NCBI RefSeq assembly: GCF_000169175.1
Contig: NZ_AAWS01000041.1
Span: 22,186 to 86,185, forward strand
Source: Microscilla marina ATCC 23134
GTDB taxonomy: Bacteria; Bacteroidota; Bacteroidia; Cytophagales; Microscillaceae
Direction: 5' to 3'
DNA length: 64,000 nt
In this document: in pieces, positions 27,401-36,392 of the stretch
Layout of the letters: the number at the start of each line of letters is the position of its first letter
How positions within the stretch are numbered: the first letter of the stretch is position 1
Program-made: the position numbers and the translations under genes
The notes under the pieces: model-generated
Told to the model about the DNA's origin: nothing
Database searches by the model: none
What the model saw: only the letters and a program-made list of their open reading frames with translations

Positions 27401-30400
27401 ATGAAAAATCTTGGAAGTATAGGGATGGATGGAGATTGGAGGCATCAAATGACTCTTGCTATGCCTGACAAAGAAGAGTTACCTTGGTACTTGGCAAACA
27501 TCATTAGTATGCAAATAAAAAAGAGCCTACCTGGCACTTATAGTCTTGTTTATGAAAAACTTTGGAAGCCCAACCTGCCAGCATTGCAAAATTTGATAAA
27601 TGAACTTGCAGAAGAAGTAACAGAAGCATTGGTGCAACAGCTTGTAACGAGCGATGACCAAAGCATTGATGCATCGGCTGGACAACTATTTGAAAAAACG
27701 ACCAATCATTTGTTAAGGAGCGTTGGCGAAGGAGAAATGTCTAAAGATAGGGTTGCTCGCATTACTACTGAAGCAACAAAACAATATTTTGAGGAAAATT
27801 CTGCCGAAAAATTGGGCATAGAGCCAGAGGTTTACAAGAACCTTAACCAAAGGGTTGACAAGGTGTTTGAAGATAACCTTGATTTGATAGAAGGGAAGCT
27901 GCTCGGAATTGAACAAAAAGTTGACCAGACTTCTCAAACCTTGGTTCAGCGAATAGTTCCTCAAGGTTTAGGAAGTGCGCAGGTTGTAAAAGCGGTGGAA
28001 GAGGATATTCAGAGTTTGAAGCTAGAACTGGCAGACTTGCAAGACCAAGCATCAAAGGATAAAATTGTAGCCGTTTTACAGAATAAGAAAAAAGTTGGGG
28101 TAAGTTATGGAAGTAAGATTGACGCTGAAATTGTCAACTCTTTGAGCAAGATTGCTACCGAGGTGTCTAAGTTAGGAGACCACTCTAATATGTATACCAT
28201 ATATGGTGTCATAGATAAAACCTCCTTGGGCATGGGCAAAGATATAGTAGACGCACAAAGCAAAGGCCTTGACACAACAGCCAATGCCCGCGTGGAACAT
28301 ATCCGAAAAGATGTTGTGGCGGCAATGAAAGGAGCATTTTTTAAAGCCCCTCAGGTAAATAGTGTAACCAACCTAATTGAGGCAAACTTTACTCGAAGCA
28401 TTACTGAGTTTAAACTTAAAAATGTAGATACTTTAAGAAAGACCTTAGACCAAAAACTGACAGAAAAAAGAACAGCGCTAAAAAAACTGGGCAACAAACT
28501 GACCGATGTAAGCAGTTTGACCAAAGAGGTAGAAGCTGGCTTGTCGAGCATACAAACCAGCATGGAAAAAGACTTGAAGCTGAATAAAAATAAAAAGGAT
28601 GATCGGGAGAAGATAGAAAAAATAGCCGAAGTTTTGGATGCGATTGGCGCGCAAATGAAAGAGAAAATAGAGGCTTTGTTTTACCCCAACAAGCCTGGTA
28701 AAACAAGTTTGATGAGAACCATAAGGAATGCCTCAGAATTAGAAGAAAACAAGTTGTTTAATGGGGTTTTGCTGAGTGGGGTCAAAGCCAAAAATGATGC
28801 TTTAAACAAACTATCTACCAGAGATTTTAGCAACCGGTTTACACTGGAAGAGAAGATCAATGATCAGTACAAAGCCTTGACGTTGGATAAGTCTGCCTTG
28901 GCAAGCAACATAGACAAAGAAGTAGGCAAAGTGTACACAAATCATAGTAAAAACATTGCAGACGCTTTTACCAAAAAACAGGAAGTAAGAAAAATACTCA
29001 AACAGCATGCCGATAAGCAAAGAGATTTTGGAGAGGTAATGAACCAGGTTGTAACGAGTGAGTTTCAAAGTGTTGCCAATAAGTGGGCAAAGGCAAGCGC
29101 TGTCGAGCTATCGGACAGCAAATATGTAGAAGGTGACATACAAAAAATAAACGACAGGATAAGCAGCGAGGCAAACGCTTTTTTTCAAGGAGCAGATAAA
29201 GTCCCACAAGCACTATTTGCCCAGCAAAAAGCTGCGTTGTTGGCTATTCCTCAGAGCGAATTGTCAGGTGACCGTATTATCAAAGATGTAGAAAAAGTGG
29301 CTGGTGATTATATCAAAGGCCAAACAGCAAAAAAACTTGGTGTGGGCAATGAAACACAAGATTTTATCAAACAAAGTTTAGGATCTTCTTGTAAAGATTG
29401 GTGTGCAAAGGTAATTGATGAGCAAAAAGTACCACAGGATATCAATGCTGTTTTTGGGGAGTTAAACTACAGGTTTTCAGGCAAAGAAAAAGATGCCGAT
29501 GCTCAAAATACTGCCAAGTTAAAGAACTTTGTAGGCGCTTTATTGAATCCTACGAAAGAAAACTTGATTCAAAAGCTTGCTGGTAAATCGGGTGCTGCAT
29601 TGGCAAATGAAAATATGCGATCAATGATTCAGCAAGAGATGGTTTCTCAAGCAAAGTCGCTCCCTGTCAACGACCCTATTTATCGAGACCTGGGCGACAG
29701 CATAGAAGGCATACTTGATGGTAGCAAGGCTTGGCAAAACTTATATAAGCTTAGGAAAACAGAAAATTTAGAGGGTAGAAATGATCTGGGCTCAAGTTTA
29801 GATGAGGATGCCAACGAACCTGTAATTACGATAGAAACTCCTGGCATTAATCCAATAGGTTTTTATCGTGATTTATTTTTTCCAGAACTCAAACAAGGGA
29901 GAGCCGATGGCAATAATCAAGAGTTACATAATGAACATATTAAGAAGTTTTTTCCGGACATGCAGCTGCAGGATTGGGAAAAGTTGGCAGTAAATATTGT
30001 ATGCCTGCTTATAGGGCATAACGTGGCAGAAGAAACTCATCATATAAAGGCTACTGTATGGGATAACATAGTAGACTTTCATCAAAAAATAGAAGGAGAC
30101 GCCTACACCAACTTGTTCAATTTATACAAGTACCTCATGGAAAATTGGATGCCCTTTAGGGATATTTACAACGACGTTAAAACTGAGTCAAGCAACGTTA
30201 TCAAAGCTTATGTAGACTTCCTCAAAAGCAGAGAGTTTGTTGATTTATACAATGAAAGTATTCCTCACCTTGAGCCTTCCGTTTTGGAGTTAAATAGTTT
30301 TTGGTTTCATAGCTGGCTTAAGATAAGCATTATGGGAGGAAATGATGAAGACATTCAGGAGATAATCGGATTTCTTACTTCAAAAGGTGTAAAAATATCA

Positions 30401-30718
30401 TCAGTGGTTGGAGCCAAAACTTGGCGTACTTATGTTGGACAGTTGCTAAGAGAAATAACTCCCAACCCATGTTTTTTCAATGTTTACCCAGAGATTAGTT
30501 CTCAACTAAATTTATTTGGAAAGAAAACGGTTTCTAGGGGTGCTGATGATTTACAAGTAGATTTTATTTCTTATCTCTTTACCAAACTATTTATGGGAGA
30601 GTCAATGCTTGGGCACCCACTAATCAATAGTGCCGCTCCAGGCAGAGAGTATGCTACAAGTAGTAACATTACTGCAACATTACGTACAATTATTCCATTA
30701 ATGACTAAAGACCAATGA
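27401..30718 (+). CDS. FWFH-domain protein 5 with 750-aa coiled-coil insertion
   Basis: An 1105-aa protein. Residues about 20-50 (L-P-W-Y-L-A-N...M-Q-I-K-K-S-L-P-G-T-Y-S) match the opening helix and strand of FWFH proteins 2 and 6. The domain resumes only near residue 820 (R-D-L-F-F-P-E-L at about 825, D-W-E-K-L-A, F-W-F-H-S-W-L-K near 965, N-S-A-A-P-G-R-x-Y-A-T near the end). The intervening 750 or so residues are almost all helical, rich in Lys, Glu, Leu and Val, with heptad-like spacing, few aromatics and no hydrophobic membrane span: a very long coiled coil or helical rod. The break lies at the point where FWFH 1 also carries its main insertion. The stop overlaps the next start (ATGA), so it is translationally coupled to pseudo-Hint 3. 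Confidence 0.75.
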   Translation: MKNLGSIGMDGDWRHQMTLAMPDKEELPWYLANIISMQIKKSLPGTYSLVYEKLWKPNLPALQNLINELAEEVTEALVQQLVTSDDQSIDASAGQLFEKTTNHLLRSVGEGEMSKDRVARITTEATKQYFEENSAEKLGIEPEVYKNLNQRVDKVFEDNLDLIEGKLLGIEQKVDQTSQTLVQRIVPQGLGSAQVVKAVEEDIQSLKLELADLQDQASKDKIVAVLQNKKKVGVSYGSKIDAEIVNSLSKIATEVSKLGDHSNMYTIYGVIDKTSLGMGKDIVDAQSKGLDTTANARVEHIRKDVVAAMKGAFFKAPQVNSVTNLIEANFTRSITEFKLKNVDTLRKTLDQKLTEKRTALKKLGNKLTDVSSLTKEVEAGLSSIQTSMEKDLKLNKNKKDDREKIEKIAEVLDAIGAQMKEKIEALFYPNKPGKTSLMRTIRNASELEENKLFNGVLLSGVKAKNDALNKLSTRDFSNRFTLEEKINDQYKALTLDKSALASNIDKEVGKVYTNHSKNIADAFTKKQEVRKILKQHADKQRDFGEVMNQVVTSEFQSVANKWAKASAVELSDSKYVEGDIQKINDRISSEANAFFQGADKVPQALFAQQKAALLAIPQSELSGDRIIKDVEKVAGDYIKGQTAKKLGVGNETQDFIKQSLGSSCKDWCAKVIDEQKVPQDINAVFGELNYRFSGKEKDADAQNTAKLKNFVGALLNPTKENLIQKLAGKSGAALANENMRSMIQQEMVSQAKSLPVNDPIYRDLGDSIEGILDGSKAWQNLYKLRKTENLEGRNDLGSSLDEDANEPVITIETPGINPIGFYRDLFFPELKQGRADGNNQELHNEHIKKFFPDMQLQDWEKLAVNIVCLLIGHNVAEETHHIKATVWDNIVDFHQKIEGDAYTNLFNLYKYLMENWMPFRDIYNDVKTESSNVIKAYVDFLKSREFVDLYNESIPHLEPSVLELNSFWFHSWLKISIMGGNDEDIQEIIGFLTSKGVKISSVVGAKTWRTYVGQLLREITPNPCFFNVYPEISSQLNLFGKKTVSRGADDLQVDFISYLFTKLFMGESMLGHPLINSAAPGREYATSSNITATLRTIIPLMTKDQ

Positions 30719-32163
30719 AAAATAAAAACACTCAAGCTGTTCCATTAAGGGATTTTAAATCCATGAAAAATAAAAGTAATAAAGCTCCTCAAACAGTTTT
30801 TACTGGCGGTTTTTCACCTAAAACTCAAGTTAAAATGGCAGACAACAGCCTGAAAAACATTGAGGATGTAAAACCAGGAGAGAAAGTTTTGTCTAAACAA
30901 GGAGCAGCCAAGGTTCTGGCAAATATAGTGGTGCCTTCTCCCGAAAAACGTAATTGGTATCATATCCAAGGGTTGAATAATTTTCATTTTAGTGACAACC
31001 AAATTTTTATGGGGGTGGAGTTTCCTTATTTAGCGGCTGACCCTGACAGGGTTCCGTCAGTGGCTTCTGCAATGCTTACAACAAACCTGATTACTTCTAG
31101 GCAGGGAGAGGATAAGGTGCCTTTTAGGGTGGAGCAAGTGGTACTTTCTGAATTAGCAGAAAACCCTAACATGTGCCAATTGATACTTGACAAAGAAGAT
31201 TGGTTGATTGTAGGTGATAAAACAAATCAGTTTCTTACTTTATCTTTTGCGTCAACTGCTTGTCATACTAGCCTGGCCGACAAGATACTAAAGCACCTTG
31301 TCTCATACAAGCGTATAAACAAAAGTGTGATACAGGCTTTGGAAGAAAAATCATTTGATTTTTTGATCACAAATTTAGAGACAATTGCTAGTACAAACAC
31401 TGACCGCTATCTACTACTAAGGACACTTGTGACAGCCCAAAATTTGAATTCTGATGCGATGCTTTCTCAGGCTGTATCAGGGCAAGTTCCAGTGTCATTG
31501 AAATTATTGCAAGCATACCTTACCAGCAAATATGCTGATAAAATTGAAGGGTTGTCAGCCCTGGGTTGGCGAATGGTTGAAGAAACTACTCCTGCATCAG
31601 AAAACGAGATTTTGGTATCTCCTTCTGTTTATAACCTAAGCTTACCTCAACTTGCCTATTCTGAAGTTTCCAATGCAAGCATTAGAATTCTTTTGAGTGA
31701 AAAATCTTTAACAACGCACCAGTTCCGCATAATCAACGAAGCACAGTTTGATATACAACCCCAGGCAAGTCCAAACAATGTATATGCTTTGTACAAATGT
31801 TTTTACCTTTCAACCAACGTTGCAACAGAACAGTTTGATAGAAACCCTTGGAGGATCACTTTTGAAATAAGTGTTGGAACTAAAACATTAATTGGTACCT
31901 ACCAGATAGGAGGCAAGCCAGGGCAAGTTAACTGGCATAGCTTGGCGCTCAGGAATGAAAATGGTAAAGTTGAAGGACACCTTCAGATCGATACCAGAGT
32001 AATTGGGGTAAAAACCAAGGAAGATGAGGAAAAACAAGAAAATGAATTTGACCTAGAAAGACAGAAAATGCTGGAAGGAAACCTGATAGAATTTATTATT
32101 AAGGAAACATTGAGCGAGGTCATGCCATCGTCTGCTCGAGAACTTGTAGACCATAGCCTGTAA
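30715..32163 (+). CDS. Pseudo-Hint protein 3
   Basis: A 482-aa protein whose ATG overlaps the stop of the coiled-coil FWFH gene by 4 bp. That is the tightest FWFH/Hint pairing in the window and suggests the products bind one another. The Hint-like part spans about 30-185 (G-F-S-P-K-T-Q-V-K-M, K-N-I-E-D-V-K-P-G-E-K-V-L-S, L-A-A-D-P-D-R-V). Gly32 is at the catalytic first position and the block B site reads S-D-N-Q-I-F, so it should be inactive. The helical middle keeps L-G-W-R-M; the beta-rich tail is the most diverged of the four and lacks the I-E-W-R-P motif but keeps the I-D-T-R-V strand. There is no signal peptide. A copy of a dispersed intergenic repeat follows. Confidence 0.7.
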   Translation: MKNKNTQAVPLRDFKSMKNKSNKAPQTVFTGGFSPKTQVKMADNSLKNIEDVKPGEKVLSKQGAAKVLANIVVPSPEKRNWYHIQGLNNFHFSDNQIFMGVEFPYLAADPDRVPSVASAMLTTNLITSRQGEDKVPFRVEQVVLSELAENPNMCQLILDKEDWLIVGDKTNQFLTLSFASTACHTSLADKILKHLVSYKRINKSVIQALEEKSFDFLITNLETIASTNTDRYLLLRTLVTAQNLNSDAMLSQAVSGQVPVSLKLLQAYLTSKYADKIEGLSALGWRMVEETTPASENEILVSPSVYNLSLPQLAYSEVSNASIRILLSEKSLTTHQFRIINEAQFDIQPQASPNNVYALYKCFYLSTNVATEQFDRNPWRITFEISVGTKTLIGTYQIGGKPGQVNWHSLALRNENGKVEGHLQIDTRVIGVKTKEDEEKQENEFDLERQKMLEGNLIEFIIKETLSEVMPSSARELVDHSL

Positions 32164-32602
32164 AAAACTGCTAAGGTATAAAGTTGACTACTGATTAACT
32201 CGTTGAGCTCACAAGTTCGGTTTACAGGGCTTAATAAGGTAAACATTTACTCGAATCAGCTATGGACTACGGACTAAATACTATGGACTATTGGTTTTAA
32301 GGAGCTCTTTTGTAATTTTTCAGGTGGCTGTATTTGTTGGCGAATTTTTAATAATTAACAAAAGTTAAGCATCCTCAGAGTTTCGTTTTTTATTGCTTAA
32401 TGGCTGCATGGCTTATTACTCCGCAATGCATTACACCATCGAAATGAGTGGATTGGGAATAAAACGTGTAATATCAGCATGTTTTGAAAACCCGTGAGAC
32501 ATAGGTAGAAAACGCTGATTTTTTCTTGATTTACAACAAGTGCAAGCCGCTACGATTTTTTGGATGGCTCATCTTTATTGGTAAAACATAAAAAACATAA
32601 TA
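32164..32602. other. Gap with dispersed repeat, before pseudo-Hint 4
   Basis: About 440 bp with no gene. A copy of the TTAACT..GTTGAGCTCA element lies at 32194-32228. No terminator with a convincing stem is visible, so read-through to the next gene is possible. Confidence 0.4.
32194..32228. repeat. Dispersed intergenic repeat, copy 1
   Basis: The string TTAACTCGTTGAGCTCA followed closely by TTCGGTTTA recurs, with other spacing, at 36904 and 42131. Confidence 0.45.
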
Positions 32603-34114
32603 ATGACAAAAATAAATGCAATGGCAAATATGCAAGCTATGGCAATTTTGCCTCCTTTTATTGGGGGGATCACCGCAGGCTCTTGTATAAGAATGGCTGA
32701 TGGTAGTCTTAAAAAAATAGAAAATATAATGCCTGGTGATGAAGTAAGGTCAACAGATGGGGACGCAAAAGTCCTCAAGTTAATTGACTTGACAAGCCAG
32801 GGAAAGCAGAATGTCTATCAGATGTCAAATGTTGAACGTTTTGGTTTTACTGCAACCCAACTGTTTGTTGCAGCAGGCAAAAAACATGGTCAACATTGTG
32901 CAAAATATCTATGTGCTGAACCTCAACAAGTAGAAAATTTTGCCCTAAGAAAAGTAGGATTAGATGCTTTAAAAGGAGGAATCGTGGCAACCAAAGCAGG
33001 ACGTAATTTCTTACCAACAATGGTGGAAAACCTCTCCTATGCCAAGGGAAATAATTACATTTATCAGCTTTTGTTAGATGACCAAGATTGGTTTATTGCA
33101 GGGAATGAAACACAGCAGTTTCCTGTATTATCTTTTGCTCCACTATTGCGAGAGTACCCCTCGACAATAAGCAGTGAGGTAAAAAGCTTGCTTGTTGGTC
33201 ATGAAAAAAGCGTTCTAAAATCCTTAGAGAGTATTTCTTGGAGCAACTGGGTAGATCTAAGTAAAAAAATAAACTTTAATGATGATTTGGTGGTCCTAAG
33301 GAGCCTGGAAAAAACTTCTCTCAATCACCAAGAAGTGCTGCCTGATGGCTTGGCAAAACCTAGTTCTGCTACCAGAACACTTCACTATTTGTTGATGAGT
33401 AGGCATGCACGACAGGTTGAAAGCCTTATAAACCTGGGATGGCGAATTTTTACTCCTGACCAGGATGACACACAAAATATGGTCATTGCCATTTCTTTGT
33501 TGGACATAGAATGGTCGCCTTCTTTGGTTTCTCAGCAGGACCCGACTGCAGCTAATGCCCCAGTAGGACAGTTCTTCAAAGATGGAGCTATAGAAAGATT
33601 AGAAAGTGTACCTGGAGAAATAAAAGAGAACTCTTATCCGCAAATTCCAGGGCAAGTTTTCAACTTTTCTTTGCGTTTGGCTAGCGACTTAGATGATTTA
33701 CAAAATTATCGTGCACAAATTCCTTCTTCTGAAGATCCGTCTTTTATCAATCCTTTAGATGGGTGTGTATACTTTTCCACTGAGAAAAAAATGGATAGCA
33801 CTAAAGTCTCTAGTTGGAAGCTGGATATGACCTTGCCAAAAGATCAGCTAGAGTTTAAGGGGAGTTATTCTTTTAATGACAACTTAGATGTGCCATATAG
33901 AAAAGATTCTATGCTCCTTAAGGATAAATCAGGAGCTTGGGTTATGCTGACTTTTGATATTAGACTCATCACCAAAAATACTCAAGCCAAGGAAGGTAGG
34001 GTAAAAGACGGTTTTGACCAGGACCAAAAACAAAAGTTTAAAGATGGGTTTCTAAGGACTTGGGTAGATGGAGTTTTTAAGGAGGTCAGAAAATACTTGC
34101 CTGTCAAGTGCTAA
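32603..34114 (+). CDS. Pseudo-Hint protein 4
   Basis: A 503-aa protein, most like pseudo-Hint 2. The Hint-like region spans about 20-180: G-I-T-A-G-S-C-I-R-M, K-K-I-E-N-I-M-P-G-D-E-V, C-A-E-P-Q-Q-V and a D-W-F-I-A-G-N strand. Gly22 replaces the catalytic Cys; a Cys lies six residues further but not at the cleavage position. The block B site reads A-T-Q-L-F and lacks the His. The middle has the M-S-R-H-A-R-Q-V...L-G-W-R-I-F helix pair; the tail carries I-E-W-S-P, a 50-residue acidic insertion and the L-T-F-D-I-R-L-I strand. There is no signal peptide. FWFH protein 6 follows after 187 bp containing a long imperfect hairpin, so the FWFH/Hint adjacency is kept here too. Confidence 0.75.
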   Translation: MTKINAMANMQAMAILPPFIGGITAGSCIRMADGSLKKIENIMPGDEVRSTDGDAKVLKLIDLTSQGKQNVYQMSNVERFGFTATQLFVAAGKKHGQHCAKYLCAEPQQVENFALRKVGLDALKGGIVATKAGRNFLPTMVENLSYAKGNNYIYQLLLDDQDWFIAGNETQQFPVLSFAPLLREYPSTISSEVKSLLVGHEKSVLKSLESISWSNWVDLSKKINFNDDLVVLRSLEKTSLNHQEVLPDGLAKPSSATRTLHYLLMSRHARQVESLINLGWRIFTPDQDDTQNMVIAISLLDIEWSPSLVSQQDPTAANAPVGQFFKDGAIERLESVPGEIKENSYPQIPGQVFNFSLRLASDLDDLQNYRAQIPSSEDPSFINPLDGCVYFSTEKKMDSTKVSSWKLDMTLPKDQLEFKGSYSFNDNLDVPYRKDSMLLKDKSGAWVMLTFDIRLITKNTQAKEGRVKDGFDQDQKQKFKDGFLRTWVDGVFKEVRKYLPVKC

Positions 34115-34151
34115 GTAAAACGTAAAAAATAAAGTACTCCAAAAGGACAAA

Positions 34152-34238
34152 ATATTTGGTGGGAGGACGAGCGAAAAAATCTTTGCATAGCTTTAGCTAT
34201 GGAACTATTTTTTTGAGAAGTACCCCTGCCAAAGATGC
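34152..34238. repeat. Palindromic intergenic element A
   Basis: A long imperfect hairpin with arms 34152-34192 and 34195-34238. The apex is GCATAGCT-TT-AGCTATG, flanked by AAAAAAT/ATTTTTT, with outer TTTGG.GGG against CCC.GCCAAA. Its apex resembles the elements at 35802 and 40909. Confidence 0.5.
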
Positions 34239-34301
34239 CGTTCTATGGATTAGGTTATTTTTGTAGTTTTACTAAATCAACCATCATTAAAAAATACTAT
34301 T

Positions 34302-35324
34302 ATGTTGAGCATATACACAAATGTAAGCGAGCAAAATCCTATAAAACAGTTGTTTTCCCTAACGCCTGAACTAAAGGAAAACCCCGTAGGCAAAAGCTTG
34401 CGAAAAGCTATCATTACCAAAATCAAAGCCAGTTTTCCTGGTATATGTAGTTATGAGAGTCAAGAAAAGAAAGCATCAGAAACTTATGTAAATTTGCTTT
34501 TTCCTGAGCTACAAAAAAATGGCATTACTACACCATTTGGCATTCCATACAATACATTGATTGAGCGTTGTATTCCAACAATGGAAGATCAAGATTGGAT
34601 CAAAATGAGTGTTGGCTTGGTTTTCAAACTCATTAGTACAATTGAATCTAAATACGAAACTGTTATCAAGCAAGAAGCCTTGGATATAATTACCAAGAGC
34701 AATACACTTATTGAGGGCAACGGTAACCAAAATCTTTTAAATCTGTATCAGCAACTGATGAAGAAGTGGCAACCTATGCAAGCTCATCAAAATTTGATAG
34801 ATTCTGAAGGTATTTTTAATAAATACAAGGAGTTGTTTAAAAGTGAGGGCTTTATCAACCAATACAAAAAAGATTCTAAAGATTGGGCTCCTGACTTTAA
34901 AGCATGGTGGTGGTTTCATCAATGGCTAAAGATTAGCTTGATGGCAGAGGGGACTGACAAAAAAATTGAAAATATTATCGATTTTTTGAAAACGCAAGGA
35001 ATAGATATTCCCCCTCAGGTGCAATCACATAACTGGCGAGTTTTTAAATTATGGCTTTGCAAGGGTGCCCAAAAAACGCCTTTTGCTTTTGATGCACAAG
35101 ACTTAGGTTCTAATGTTAAAACAGCCCTTGAATCTGGAATGATTTCTGGCCTGCCCAGTGTTTATAAATTTCTTTTAGGTATTGTGGTACATAGTAAGAG
35201 TGATAACATTGGTAAGGATTTAGTAACAACCAGTGCCCTGGCAGATGTCATACATATGTCTTATCCTCTTGTTAAGAAAGGGTTTAGAATTATTACAGGT
35301 CTGATGTCTGGTATCTTAAAATAG
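34302..35324 (+). CDS. FWFH-domain protein 6 (minimal form)
   Basis: A 340-aa protein and, with FWFH 2, the shortest version of the family. It reads N-P-V-G-K-S-L-R-K-A-I near 27, L-L-F-P-E-L near 66, I-P-Y-N-T, D-W-I-K-M-S, a Y-Q-Q-L-M-K-K-W helix and W-W-W-F-H-Q-W-L-K near 200, in which the first aromatic pair is W-W. A W-R-V-F-K-L-W-L element follows, and the C-terminus ends with a weakly hydrophobic stretch (I-I-T-G-L-M-S-G-I-L). The N-D-A-P-G motif of its relatives is missing or reduced to S-D-N-I-G-K. There is no signal peptide. It ends the 2-35 kb cluster and is followed by a good terminator. Function unknown. Confidence 0.75.
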   Translation: MLSIYTNVSEQNPIKQLFSLTPELKENPVGKSLRKAIITKIKASFPGICSYESQEKKASETYVNLLFPELQKNGITTPFGIPYNTLIERCIPTMEDQDWIKMSVGLVFKLISTIESKYETVIKQEALDIITKSNTLIEGNGNQNLLNLYQQLMKKWQPMQAHQNLIDSEGIFNKYKELFKSEGFINQYKKDSKDWAPDFKAWWWFHQWLKISLMAEGTDKKIENIIDFLKTQGIDIPPQVQSHNWRVFKLWLCKGAQKTPFAFDAQDLGSNVKTALESGMISGLPSVYKFLLGIVVHSKSDNIGKDLVTTSALADVIHMSYPLVKKGFRIITGLMSGILK

Positions 35325-35488
35325 GTATTCATAGGTTGCATTAGAAATAACTTAAAAAAATGTTATGAAATAGCAGATGTAAATTTGTTAAAAGTTACAT
35401 CCTTAGTAGTCCCAAACAACAATATATAAAACATTAGCTACAATTTATTTCTTAGAGAGCGACTAAAAACTTTATGCTCTGTTTTTGG

Positions 35489-35518
35489 GAGAGAGGAAGA
35501 GTGTTGCCTCTCTCTTTT
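35489..35518 (+). terminator. Terminator at the end of the cluster
   Basis: GAGAGAGG at 35489-35496 pairs with CCTCTCTC at 35507-35514, followed by TTTT. Confidence 0.75.
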
Positions 35519-35801
35519 CACTTTAAATATGTATTTTTCTTCTTGGTGTTTTAGGTGAAAAAATATTCATCAATTTCCAAAACAAAATTAAACAAGAGAT
35601 TTTTTCCTTTTGCCTGTCCCTTCTTGTCCCACTTGCCGAGCCAAGCCATCTACTTTCTATCCGGTTGTTTTTTATTAAAGAAGCACCTCATCGTATACCT
35701 TAGCGTTCAGAAAGATAATTGCAAAATGCCTGCAGAATCCGTTTTTTCTGGTTACGGTTGACAATAGGCATCTGTAGTTAAAGTGATAGATGTATTATAA
35801 A

Positions 35802-35974
35802 GGCTTAGTACACTGTAAATTAAGTAAGTTGTCATTTAGTTCGAGTTTATTTTGTTTGCTGGCGATCTTTACAAATAGAGCATAGCCAAAGCTACGCGAT
35901 TTTTGTAAAGAGAAGTCAGAGGGCAAAAGAAGCCGAAAAAAGCATAAGATATTTATTTTACAGTGTACTTAGCC
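35802..35974. mobile_element. MITE-like palindromic element B
   Basis: Terminal inverted repeats of about 20 bp (GGCTTAGTACACTGTAAAT at 35802-35820, its near complement at 35951-35974) flank 130 bp. An inner CTTTACAAA/TTTGTAAAG pair (35867-35875, 35902-35910) and a GCATAGC..GCTACGC apex lie inside. There is no coding capacity. It is consistent with a small non-autonomous element. Confidence 0.5.
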
Positions 35975-36083
35975 AATGGTGGGGTGAAATATCTTTATAT
36001 TTCAGGGTCAGGTTAAATCACAAACTTGGGAGGACTCAGGGTAAAAGCCCCATCAAGCCCTATATAATATGTTATAGTCGACC

Positions 36084-36116
36084 AACACCTTTTGGGCTCT
36101 GCTCAAGGGGTGTTTT
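36084..36116 (+). terminator. Twin terminator 1
   Basis: AACACC (36084-36089) pairs with GGTGTT (36109-36114), then TT. The CTCAAGGGGTGTTTT arm is the same as in the next terminator. Confidence 0.5.
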
Positions 36117-36196
36117 ATTATGTCAGAACAAAATGCTTGAGTTGAGCAAAGCAATGACCTTGTAAAATATGGTTAGATAACATTCCTGATACACCT

Positions 36197-36229
36197 ACAC
36201 CCCTTGAGTTTTGCTCAAGGGGTGTTTTT
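36197..36229 (+). terminator. Twin terminator 2
   Basis: ACACCCCTTGAG at 36197-36208 and CTCAAGGGGTGT at 36214-36225 form a perfect 12-bp stem with a 5-base loop and T tract to 36229. It is a very strong intrinsic terminator with no gene before it, so a small RNA ending here is plausible. Confidence 0.7.
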
Positions 36230-36392
36230 GTTTTGCCCAATAGCCAGCAAATAAAACAACCCCTCTGTCCATTTTTTGTCTGCGGCAAGGGGCTGCCCAA
36301 CCCATTGTTATTGAGTAGTTTTATGCACTACCTACAGCAATACTTATGCCCCCTCAGAAGCCTGAGAGGGAGTAAAAATATAATTGATAGCC

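Larger units (their letters stand above)
35519..36392. other. Long gap with MITE-like element and twin terminators
   Basis: About 870 bp without a credible gene; a 68-codon frame at 35555 is rejected. It contains a palindromic element (35802-35974), a short hairpin GTGAAATAT/ATATTTCA near 35995, and two similar terminators at 36084 and 36197 that no gene explains. Confidence 0.45.

Noticed and set aside
20717..34114. Active inteins
   Set aside because: Position 1 is Gly and the other catalytic residues are missing; there is no host-protein extein pattern.
2238..35324. Contractile injection (eCIS/T6SS), Tc-toxin or Rhs locus
   Set aside because: No sheath, tube, baseplate, spike, AAA+ ATPase or YD-repeat protein is visible.
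35990..36080. Riboswitch or tRNA in the gap
   Set aside because: Stems exist, but no cloverleaf and no known aptamer core could be recognised.
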